64,000 nt of DNA, taken from Portulaca oleracea (lineage: Eukaryota > Streptophyta > Magnoliopsida > Caryophyllales > Portulacaceae). Below the pieces are notes generated by a model. That model had not been told where the DNA came from, did no database searches, and worked only from the letters and a program-made list of their open reading frames with translations. The stretch covers positions 51,863,213 to 51,927,212 of the forward strand of contig CM055870.1 of assembly GCA_029582165.1 (NCBI GenBank), in the 5' to 3' direction. Below are positions 1 through 9,812 of the stretch, one piece after another; position 1 is the first letter of the stretch; each line of letters starts with the position of its first letter. Made by a program: the position numbers and the translations under genes.

Positions 1-143
1 TTCTACTCTCGCCTTGTTCCCTACTTTTTTCTTTAAATGGTGCAAAAATCTACAACATTTTACAAGTAACAAATATTGATGTTTCCTTAAGATACATAAT
101 TCATCTCATAGTAACTATGAAAGATATGTAAGTTTAGTTGTAC

Positions 144-2401
144 CTTTCAAAAGGATACATCCGCCTATACTGCACAGGTCCTCCCATCGCTGCTTCATAA
201 GGAAGATGTACTGGAAGCTGTTCCATGACATTGAAGAAGGCAGGGGGAAATATCATTTCCAACTTACATAGAATTTCCGGTATGTTTCTCTCTAACCGGA
301 TCATGTCACTCACCTTTACATTAGAAGCACATAAATCTCTAAAGAAGTGGCTGAGTTCAGTCAATGGCTTCCAAACTTTTTGAGGAAGTAGCTCCTTGGT
401 TGCAATTGGTAACAACCTCTCCATGAAAACATGACAATCATGGCTCTTCAACCCCTGCAACTTTGAATTTTTGGGATCGACACATCTGCTCAGATTGCTC
501 GCATAGCCATCTGGGAGTTTGAGGCCTTTCAACCACTCACACAAGGCCTTAACCTCTTCTTTACCCATTTGATAGGGAGCGTTCGACATAGTTTCGGTGC
601 TAGTCCCATCTTGATGATGAGTTTTTTGAATGTTTAGCCGACGGCGCTTGCAATGGGTGGCTTGGTCCCTATGCGAGTTCTTATCATCCTTGGTCTTGCC
701 TTTGACACTCATGATGGTATTCAACACTTGATCAAATACATTCTTCTCAACATGCATGACATCCAAGTTGTGTCGGATTTTAAGATCTTTCCAATATGGC
801 AACTCCCAAAATATGCTTCTCTTGTTCCAATTGTGAGACTCTAAGTAACCATCAACACGGTTATGCTGTTCCGTGGAGCTCGGGAAATTACATACACGAT
901 TCCAAATTTGTTCCCCACTCAATCGAGGGGGTGGAGGTGAATTTTCTTCCTTATTTTTTGAGAAAGCGCTCTTATTTTTTCGAAATGGATGGTTCTCTGG
1001 GAGAAATTGTCTATGGCAATCGAACCAAGAATGTTTCCTACAATGTTGTAGCCATCTAGCCTTTGTGTTCTCCATACATTAGGGACAAGACATTTTCCCT
1101 GTTGTGGTCCAACCAGAGAGCATTCCATATACCGGAAAATCGCTTATGGTCCACAACACGAATGCCTTCATTTTAAAATTTTGCTTCTTGGAGACATCAT
1201 ATGTGTCAATCCCAACCTCCCATAAACGTTTCAACTCATCGATTATCGGTTGCAAGTAGACATCAAGATTGCCCTTTCTTTTCGGCCTAGGAATTAACAG
1301 AGTCAGAAACCAGTACTGTTTCTTCATGCACAACCAAGGCGGCAAATTATATGGAGTTGCAATCACCGGCCAACATGAATACGTCTGACCGAAACTGCCG
1401 AAAGGTGCAAAACCATCTGTGCATAGCCCCAACCGTACGTTTCAGGGTTCGGATGCAAATTCCTTATGAAGGGCATCGAAATGCTTCCACGCTTCACTGT
1501 CACACGGATGAACCATAGTTCCATCTTCACGTGCATTCATTGAGTGCCACCTCATGTGCTCCGCAGATGTCTTAGTTGCATACAATCTTTGCAACCTTGG
1601 CCCGATTGGGAAGTAAATCAATTGCTTGTGTGCAATGCGTTTCCCACGCAACGTCGTTTTAGCATACCTAACGGCTCCGCATTGGTCACACTTATCTAAG
1701 TCGGCTTTCTCCTTCCAAAACAACACGCACCCATTGGGACACGCGTCGATTCTCTCATGTGGAAGTTCTAAAGCACCAAGCAATTTCTTCGCTTGATAAT
1801 AGGTGTCTGTCATCTCATTGCCAGGGGGACATACGTCTTTCATTAACGCTAACAGACTGTCCACGACTTTATTTGGGAGATTGTACTCACATTTTATGTT
1901 AATCATCCGTGAGACAACCGACAATAAAGACGTGTCGCTACCTTCATACAAAGGCTTTTTGGAGGCATCGAGCATTTATAAGAACTTCTTAGTCCCTTCC
2001 TCTGGCTCATCTTCCCTCGTATCATCACCGCAGCTCAAAGGCATATGGCTCATGGCATCGGTGATCATTTCTTGCATACTGTTGACACCTCCAGTACTAG
2101 AAGACCCATCAACCACAGTGTTAAGAGTTTGACCACTACCCTCGAGAGTGGCAAAACTCTCCCCGTGAGTTATCCAAACATGATAATTTGACCGAAAGCC
2201 GTGTTTGTACAAATGTAGCTTCACAATATCCTCGTTAATGTACTTCAAGTTTTTGCATTTGTTACAAGGATACCTAAGTTTTCCCAAACTACTCCATTGT
2301 TTTGCAACAGGTATAAATTCTTCATTCACCCTACGTACGAATTCCACACTAAGATGTTCACCATCATGTCTTTCATACATCCATTTTCTACTACTCTCCA
2401 T
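144..2401 (-). pseudogene. TNP2-type CACTA transposase, broken by three in-frame stops; 3' exon(s) outside window
   Basis: Transposase of the CACTA superfamily, which acts in the nucleus on element ends. One reading frame runs from the Met at 2401 (MESSRKWMYERHDGEHL, start of the transposase-associated domain, residues ~1-75) through the tnp2 domain (GLCTDGF near residue 323, CMENTKA, HNLDVMHVEKNV) into a DUF4218 domain (LKSHDCHVFMERLLP, about 451-150). The frame is interrupted by TAA at 1976-1978, TGA at 1442-1444 and TAA at 1079-1081, with no frameshift between pieces. The TGA stands where related proteins usually have Arg (CGA), which fits CpG decay. After PFER the frame hits a stop at 134-136, but AAAG|GTACAA at 144/143 is a plausible splice donor, so the C-terminal part probably lies beyond position 1. 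Alternative upstream Met at 2434. Confidence 0.88.
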
Positions 2402-2637
2402 TATGTATTTAGCTGCATACAATGTATATATCATTGTAAGGGATTAAGTCACAATTAATTAAAGCAAATACATAATTTCCATGAATATAATGAATGTCAT
2501 TATTAAGTGTTAATAAATATATCATGTTTCATTGAATTTCAACTAAACTTTTATGACTATCAATTAAAACTTCAAGTACACTTTTTTTTGACATCTACAA
2601 CTAAGTTATGTCACCAGTCAAGAGGATCCTGCTATTA

Positions 2638-3258
2638 TACAAGTAGAGTGTGTTTGTTCCTGTTAAACTATGATTGAAAATGACTTTCATGAGTCGTATC
2701 GACTCTTCTTTATTTGTCTGGTTCACCAAAAAGTAGCGCAATCTCAGCAGTGAAATTGCGCGAGGTCTATAGTGCTTTGAGAGTTAGAAGCGTCTAAGAT
2801 TCAGTACAATGCAGTGTTTCTATTATGCAGCCTGGTGGGCAACAAGACAAGGTGGGAATGAGAGAGAAACTTATAGTAAAGGGTCTAATAGAAATCGTGT
2901 TTGGCTTTCTTGCATGTAAGATTCATAGATCCTTCAAAGCATCGTGTCTTACTTTGATGGACCTACGAATCTTACATGCAAGAAAGCCCAACACGATTTC
3001 TATTAGACCCCTTACTATAAGCTTCTCTCTCATTCCCACCTTGTCTTGATGCCCACCAGGCTGCACAATAGAAACACTGCATTGTATTGAATCTTAGACG
3101 CTTCTAACTCCCTAAGCACTATAGACCTCGCGCAATTTCACTGCTGAGATTGCGATACCTTTTGGTGAACCAGACAAATAAAGGAGAGTCGATACGACTC
3201 GTGATAGTCATTTTCAAACATAGATTTTCAGGTCACAAACACACTCTACTTGTACACT
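2638..3258. repeat. Long inverted repeat (hairpin 1), arms ~300 bp, centre ~2947
   Basis: The sequence from about 2638 (TACAAGTAGAGTGTGTTTG) reappears as its reverse complement ending about 3258 (CACACTCTACTTGTA), with only scattered mismatches near the centre and a loop of a few tens of bases. A 74-aa open frame at 2825-3049 is just a read-through of the palindrome and not a gene. It lies between the CACTA transposase start and the leader, so a transcript of the element (minus) would fold into a very long stem. Confidence 0.9.
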
Positions 3259-3489
3259 AACAAGATCCAAACTCAACCTCTTTTCATGACATCTATAACT
3301 AAGATACTAGAACTATAAATTAACCTACTTACTAATATAAACTACCATGACTAATAACCTATATTATTATGTAGCAACTGGTTATTGAGTACTTAAGTTA
3401 CTAAATGGATGTGACATAATTAATAATAATTAATGTCTACATTTGGAGTTATGAGTAATTAAGTTAGAAATTTGGTTCGATTAGCAACA

Positions 3490-3880
3490 AGTTTACGCTA
3501 CCAACTTCGTTGGATAACTTAATCAAAGCCAAGTCTCTAAATGCCAATTCAACCTTGTTGTGATGAACAAGTTGTCGGAGCTATATGTACGGGTAATCAA
3601 CCGGTTGTGACGTAGCAAATGTCGATCATTTTACATTTAGCATCCAAACCACCTTTCAAAAGAACACCCAATAAATCAAGATTGAGTTCTTTGGTGTTCA
3701 TTTTAAAATTGGTTGGGATGCTAAAAATAACGATCGACATTTGCTACATCACAAGCGGTTGATCACCCGTACATATAACTCCGAAAACTTGTTCATCACA
3801 ACAAGGTTGAATTGACATTTAGAGATTTGCCTTTGATTAAGTTATCCAACGAAATTGGCATTCGCGTAAATTCATTCCTA
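3490..3880. repeat. Long inverted repeat (hairpin 2), arms ~160 bp, centre ~3688
   Basis: Left arm about 3490-3657 (ACGCTACCAACTTCGTTGG to TAGCATCCAAACC) and right arm about 3715-3880 (GATGCTAAAAATAACG to CGAAATTGGCATTCGCGT) are reverse complements with moderate mismatch. The loop of ~60 bp includes TTCTTTGGTGTTC. It is flanked on both sides by related AT-rich sequence (GTGACATAATTA, GGAGTTATRAGTAATTAAG), which suggests diverged tandem units. Confidence 0.85.
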
Positions 3881-4096
3881 ATCAAACATAATAACTAACT
3901 CACTTACTAATAACTACCAAAATCATCCAAACTCGACACTTTTTTATGACATCTACAATAAGCTACTTAAATGGTTGTTGAGTACTTACGTAGCAACTTG
4001 TTGTTGATTACGTAAATGGACGTGACATAATTATTTACAATTTATGTCTTCATTTGGAGTTATAAGTAATTAAGTTAGCAATTAGGTTGGGTTAGC

Positions 4097-4168
4097 AAAA
4101 AATTTACGCTACCAACTTTATAGGCTAACTTAATTAAGTTAACCAACGAAGTTGGCAGTCGTGTAAAT
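4097..4168. repeat. Short inverted repeat (hairpin 3), a compact relative of hairpin 2
   Basis: TTTACGCTACCAACTT is followed by AACTTAATTAAGTT at the centre and then AACGAAGTTGGCAGTCGTGTAAAT. The outer arm matches the outermost arm of hairpin 2, but the ~250-bp interior of hairpin 2 is missing. Confidence 0.75.
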
Positions 4169-4479
4169 TTATTCCAAACCAACCATAATAACTAACTCAC
4201 TTATTAATAACTACCAAAACCATTCATACTCAACTTTAACTTATAACATATAAAACTAACCCACTTAAATTTGAATAATCATAAACATTCTCAAGAATTA
4301 TTTTAACTTCATTTAACTAAATATTTAATTAAACTTAACTCAAATTTATAACTAAATTAATTTAACTTAACTAACCAAATATATACAATCAATTAACCCT
4401 AACCACAGCCCTAACCCATACAAATTAAACATTCTATAATTAATTAAACTAATTATTCATAACCTTGTAAACCCTAAAC

Positions 4480-5300
4480 ATCAATATTCTAACTTTAATT
4501 TCAAGCCATAACAACATAATACTATAATAAACTATAAGCATTCATAATAAACCCTTCAAATTTACATTCAAAACACACACTATTCTAAATTTGAATTTCA
4601 AACCATAACCACACTAAAATTACTTAAGTAAATTACTCAAATACAACAACATATATGCATTTTACAATTATGAATCAACAATTTCAACAACATATACTTT
4701 TACATTAACAAACAACAATATTCTAACATTAATTTCAAGCCCTAACAACATAATACAATAATAAATTATAAGCATTCATAATTCACCCTAGATATTTACA
4801 TTCAAAACATACATTATTCTAAATTTGAATTTCAAACCATAGCCAAACTAAAATTACTCAAGTAAATTACTCAAATTCACTCTAAAAATTTACATTCAAA
4901 ACACAATTCTAAATCCAATTTCAAACCCTAATCTTGACTAACACTAAACACTACCCTAAATTTGAATTTCTAACCATAACCACACTAAAATTACTCAAAT
5001 AAATTACTCAAATACAACAATATATATGAATTTTAAAATTAAACATTAACAATTTAACATCATATACTCTTACTTTACTAACCAACAATAATCTAACTTT
5101 AATTTCAAACTCTAACATCCTAATACTATAATAAACTCCAAACATTCATAATTCACCCTAAAAATTTACATTCAAAACACAATTCTAAATTGAATTTTAA
5201 ACCCTAAACTTGACTAACACTAAACACTACCACAAATTTAAATTTCAAACAATAACCATACTAAAATTACTCAACTAAATTACTCATATACAACAATATA
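4480..5300. repeat. Degenerate AT-rich tandem repeats in CACTA leader/intron
   Basis: Phrases such as AAATTTGAATTTCAAACCAT, ACTAAAATTACTCAA and ATATATGAATTTTACAATTA recur in the same order several times (for example near 4588, 4817, 4959 and 5230). Spacing is irregular, so this is a decayed long-period tandem repeat. No coding potential is seen. Confidence 0.7.
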
Positions 5301-5333
5301 TATGAATTTTACAATTAAAAATCAACAATTTAA

Positions 5334-5579
5334 CTACAAAAATAAATTAGGGGACTCACATTGGTGGTTGCCGGAGATGTTGGCGTCAGTGGTTTCCGGA
5401 AGTGAGCGCACAACGGTCGCCGGTGGTCGTCGGTGGTCGCAGTGTCGGCCGGCGTCGACGGTGGTGGCCGGAGTGAAGGTGGTTGGGGCGGTTGCTGGGG
5501 TCGGGGTGTGAGAGGAACGACAAGATAGAGAGAGAAAGAGCAGCGTATCGAATGTTTGGGATTCTGCCCGTTGTGGCAT
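5334..5579 (-). other. GC-rich presumed first exon / leader of the CACTA transcript
   Basis: This stretch is much richer in G+C than its AT-rich surroundings. On the minus strand an 81-codon frame (Thr/Pro/Arg/Ala-rich, no recognised domain) spans it, and a good splice donor AAT|GTGAGTCC sits at 5360/5359. A GC-rich first exon just inside the terminal array is a common arrangement in CACTA elements. Whether it is translated is unknown; low-complexity protein content argues for a leader. Confidence 0.4.
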
Positions 5580-5590
5580 TAAACAGGCCG

Positions 5591-5855
5591 GCGACCGATA
5601 GCCAGCGACCGATACCGTATCGGTCGCTGGCTCAGCGACCGATAAAAAGTCAGACGAAGTTAATGTTACCGTTGAAGAATTTATTGAGCCTTGCGACCGA
5701 TATGGTATCGGTCGCTGGACTAGCGACCGATAAGCAGAGACTTGCGACCGATATCGTATCGGTCGCTAAATAGCGACCGATATCGTATCGATCGCTATTT
5801 ATCGGTCGCCCGTGTCAATTCGAGCGACCGATACATATCGGTCGCTTAGGTCGGT
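5591..5855. repeat. CACTA subterminal motif array (GCGACCGATA)
   Basis: The 10-bp motif GCGACCGATA appears at least eight times directly (5591, 5605, 5635, 5693, 5723, 5744, 5773, 5824) and at least five times inverted as TATCGGTCGC. Several form back-to-back palindromes (GCGACCGATA-N-TATCGGTCGC). In En/Spm-type elements such arrays are the binding sites of the TNPA-type protein; that role here is inferred from position and layout. Confidence 0.9.
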
Positions 5856-5868
5856 CGCCTCAGACGTT

Positions 5869-5881
5869 TCATGTTGTAGTG
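5869..5881 (-). other. CACTA terminal inverted repeat (5' end of element)
   Basis: CATGTTGTAGTG on the plus strand is CACTACAACATG on minus, the diagnostic CACTA start. It directly abuts the subterminal array. Confidence 0.88.
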
Positions 5882-5884
5882 TAA

Positions 5885-6774
5885 GCTCGAATGACTAAAC
5901 TGGTTACAAAAGCTAAGGCTTTAAAACAGAACAAGCAAGCAAATAGCCTGCAGAAATGAGCTAGTGAGGTTTCCTAAGTATGAAAAAACCTCTAATCAGT
6001 CTAGGTCATACATAATTGCATCTGAATGAGTTGCTTAAGACTAATAATTTACATAGTTACATCATTTACAAGCAAAAGAAGCCAACTAAAACAAAATTGA
6101 TGTCTGGCTGTTTCTTATTGGTCCATCATATCGATTCCATACAATTTACCCTTCTTAGTTGAGTTTTAATTAAGCTAGATCAGTTCTTCACTTCCTGAAT
6201 GCTTGCTGTAATTGATAGTTACTAAGGTAACTCGATCACAGTAGGAAATAACCAAAGGAACCTCAATAGAAATTAAAACTCCCTTAGCTTACCACCTATG
6301 CTTGTTCAATGATTGCCTTGGGTTACTAAAGCTGTAGAAAATGCCCAAGGACAGCAGTAGGTTGCACTCTTCGATCATAGATGCTAAGGATATCAATAAC
6401 ACCAAGAAACCAAGAGCATCCGTTAAGGTAACCTCCACAGCTTGCATGAGCCTCAGGAACCCTGCCTGTTAAGGCTGCGGTTCTGCAAAAACTCAGTGCT
6501 AAAAATTGAGTGTATTCTCTAAGGCCAAGCTGCTCTTTCATATCTAACCCTGGGCTAACCAAGCACCTTCTATATAGACCTTCAAAACTTCCCTAGGGTC
6601 TTCTTTTCATGGTTGCTTCAAAGTAGTTGGATTGGGGTTACAATACCGCTTGACTCACTGTTTGTATATTCTAGCAGAGCTGAGGGTCTGCTTGGAATAT
6701 CTTTGATTGAGATTAAACCCATGAAGCCATCTTGAGCCAAGGTTGAGGTAGATGAGTAATCTACATCAATTCAT
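5885..6774. other. Intergenic, no supported gene
   Basis: About 0.9 kb of mixed-composition sequence. The only notable frame is a minus-strand ORF at 6562-6326 (78 codons, ending VLGHFLQL), where composition is less AT-rich than the flanks. I do not recognise a family, no splice-flanked extension is obvious, and it could be a decayed exon or a transcribed non-coding piece. Confidence 0.3.
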
Positions 6775-7300
6775 CACATACACTTTTGGACCTATATGAC
6801 CATCATCAAACAAAAACCTTCTATTAACAATTTTAACTTTTATCAGACTCATACCACTTACGAATTAGCCTAACCCTATCCCAAAACTCTTTCATTTACA
6901 CATGTGTCATGTGTGCTCATAAAATTATACACATATGCTCATAAAATTATGCACTGACAACAATAGAAGAGCATGGTACTTTCGAAAGTGTAATCCAATT
7001 TTTAACTTCATCAATATCTTATTTCAAAACATATATCAATACATTTTACATGACAAATTTAATCCCCACATTGTAAATCACTAGCCTCGGCCTGCTGTTA
7101 ACTAACTATGAAGCATCTTGAACAATTTCAACGATCTGCAAGTGCGTCAAACTGTTTTTATGTTCAACAATTTCTTTTTCTGCTTTTTAGTTTTATTTTA
7201 TTATTTTATAACTCAACCATTATAAATTGATCATTAAAACTATAAATTATGTTTATAAATAGATTATGCAATGTTCTTAACTTTACTATAATGCTCATAA
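6775..7300. other. Duplicated upstream flank of the LTP locus (block A)
   Basis: Segments such as CCTAACCCTATCCCAAAACTC (6868 on) recur at about 40641 upstream of LTP-A2. ACTCATAAAATTAT and AATTTAATCCCC near 6950-7070 recur near 43550-43590, together with a later AACTAW...CATCTYGAAC stretch. This marks the 5' part of a block shared with the region before LTP-A2. No gene is seen in it. Confidence 0.65.
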
Positions 7301-7303
7301 ACT

Positions 7304-9730
7304 CACTACTACACAAATTACATATGCTAACATTTACTCTGTAACAATTCAAAATTGTTACAATAGCTTAAATTTTCCTAACAATTTTAGTAACACTTTT
7401 TGCGACCATAAACTTTATTAAGTCCATGGAAGCAATTGTAACACTTTATAGGTATTACTAACATAATATAGAAATTTTAGCTTAGGGTTTTTTTATCGTA
7501 ACATTTTCTATGATCATTTATAACACAATGAAAAACATTGGGATAGAAGGTTTGACATTTCTTTCTCAAGCAGCCCAAGTTGCCTAACCAACCAACTTAG
7601 CTTGCTCTTTTTTTAAAACCAATTATTGTTTCAATTTTAAGTCAATTGAGAAAATTAAATAAAAAATTTAATTTCTAATTTAGAGCCTGTCAAATTCACA
7701 TTATTAAAAGTAAAAATGCATTTATTTACAACCACTGGTTACAACGTGCTCTAAAACCCGTCGTAGATGATAATCCATTTATGAGGGGATTTTATCCCGT
7801 CTAAAACATTTAATTTTTTTTAAGACGGGAGTCCTGTCGTCGTAGATGTAAAATGAAAAATCAAGCGGGATTGTCTAAATACCTGGGCGGACGTTTTTTG
7901 AGACAAAAGAATTAAAAAAAAAAAAGACTACTGAAATTAAAATGAAAAAAAGAAGGGAACAGTTCAAGTCGTCTGCTTCATCTCGCTGCTATGTGCGACT
8001 GTCCTCCATCGTTGTCCCTCTGGTTTGTCCCTCTCAATCGCCCAGTCCCTCTGGTTCGTCACTCTCAACCGCTCAATTTGAACTCTTGCTTCTCTCAATC
8101 GGTCGATCGTCTCTCTGGTTCGTCAGTCTCACTTATTCTGTGCTAGGGTTTAATGTTTTTCATCGTGACTGTCTGTCACTCTCAGGCTGCTTGGAACTAA
8201 TATAATTTTTTGTACCTCCCTTTGCTTCTTAACTTTCTAAATTTATGATTTTTGTGATGGTTCCAGCCTGGTCATTTTCAAGGTCAAACATTGGACATTG
8301 TAAGCTCATTCCAGGTACGTAATTAGATTTCCTTCTAGTGCTGTAGTTGTTTTTCTGGTTGCAATGATTTTAATTATTTATTTTGTACAACATCAATAGT
8401 GATTGTCTATTATGTATGTATTTTCTTTGTTATTTCGCTATATAGTTTTTTTCTTTGTTATTTGATTTGTTGATACTTTAGGATATAGTAGTTTACTTTC
8501 TTCCAAATTTATGTATTTTGTGAAATTTTATCCGCAAAATGTGCTTGTTTCTGCAAAAGGATCACCCAAAGGATGGAGTGTAATTAAATACTTTAATCTA
8601 AATGGATTTTGTAAAATATCTTCATTTTTCGTGCTAAGTATATTTTTTGTTTTATTTGAGGCTGCTTATTAGTAGTACTTATCAGTTAATTATATCAAAA
8701 TTGCAAATATTCTACCTAGGTGTAACGGAGTAAGAGCCCGTCTCCGTCATGAAAAAGTTTGGGTTGGGCTCTCAGGCTCGTATTGAAGCTTGTTGAGCTC
8801 TAATGTCTACGCCTATTTGGCTTGGGCTCAAGCTTGTCCATTTTGGATAATTTACAGGGATGTAAGGTTTAATCCTAGGAGATGTCTATATTACAGACAA
8901 AATGCTGTCGAATTTTCTCCAAAAATTTTCAAATTGAATCTCTCAACCTTAATAAGATGATCTTTGATCCCCGATCAAGTTATTTCCATTACTGGTTTTT
9001 TTTTTTTTTTTTTTTTGCTTTCTTCACAGGATGAAGTTGGTGAGGAAGAAGATGATCTTTAACCCCCGATCAAGTTATTCATCAAGATACAAACTTAGCT
9101 TGAGATAATCTTGTAAAGTATTGATATATTTCCATTGGGATGCTGGCAACACGTACATGTTGTCTATATTTTAAATATGTAATGCCTTTAGGCCTTTGTT
9201 TTAGAGATGATACTTGAATCTTAGTTTATTGCAATTTAACTTTGTGGAGACATTTTAATAAACTTACTTTTGTGCAGTACTATATTGCTTGTTAATTTAA
9301 CTCAACTTTCATTTTCAAGGGGTGAAGTACATGTTTTATATTATTTAAATAAGGTAAATCACATCACAATACATATAAATACCAAAAAAATTTAACATTT
9401 TAGAATTGTTACTATAGATGAAATTAATGTAACTAAATGCATCTAAACCAAAAGCAATTTGTTGCAGTTGCTTCTAATTGGTTGCAATAGAGTCAATAGT
9501 AACAACTTAGAACTTGTTGTAAAAAAAGAGGGCAACAATTTAATTTTGTTGCAGTAGCTAAAAATTGTTAGCATTGAATTCTAGTATAACAGTCACTTTT
9601 TTGTTACGATAGGCTACGACAACAGCTGCAATTATAACGAATAGAAAAGTGTTGCTGTAGACATAAGCCAACCAATTACAGTTATGGTAACAGTTTTTAC
9701 CTGTTACCATATGTGATTTGTGTAGTAGTG
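7304..9730. mobile_element. Complete non-autonomous CACTA element (2427 bp, TSD ACT)
   Basis: The left end CACTACTACACAAATTACATATG at 7304 and the right end CATATGTGATTTGTGTAGTAGTG at 9730 are inverted repeats. The 3-bp ACT at 7301-7303 is duplicated at 9731-9733. Subterminal TGTTAC/GTAACA and TTGTTGCAGTAGC-like motifs occur near both ends. It holds no transposase, so it would depend on another element. Interior: a CT-rich leader-like tract (about 7940-8160) and two candidate exons (8267-8314, 9030-9062). Confidence 0.9.
8267..9062 (+). other. Candidate captured exons inside the CACTA element
   Basis: TTCCAG|CCTGG at 8266/8267 and TTCCAG|GTACGT at 8314/8315 bound a 48-nt stretch with an open frame (PGHFQGQTLDIVSSFQ). 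A poly-T tract and TTCACAG at 9029 precede a 33-nt open stretch ending in TAA (DEVGEEEDDL-stop, 9030-9062). Phases agree (48 nt, both phase 0). This looks like the 3' exons of a small gene with an acidic C-terminus, but I do not recognise the parent. It could also be chance splice-like sequence. Confidence 0.3.
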
Positions 9731-9733
9731 ACT

Positions 9734-9781
9734 GCATGAAAAATGTTCATAAAAATGCAATACAATGCTCATGAAAATTTC

Positions 9782-9812
<31 letters not shown>

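Larger units (their letters stand above)
1..5881 (-). mobile_element. CACTA (En/Spm-type) DNA transposon, 5' part; rest lies left of window
   Basis: Read on the minus strand, the element starts at 5881 with CACTACAACATGAAACG, followed by a dense subterminal array of GCGACCGATA motifs, a GC-rich leader, a ~2.9-kb AT-rich region with hairpins, and a TNP2-type transposase gene running out of the window on the left. The bases after the terminus (5882-5884, TAA) would be one copy of the usual 3-bp target duplication, but the partner is not in view. The transposase is broken by stop codons, so this copy is not autonomous as it stands. Confidence 0.9.

Noticed and set aside
2825..3049. 74-aa ORF
   Set aside because: It reads through the centre of the long palindrome; its second half is the reverse complement of the first.
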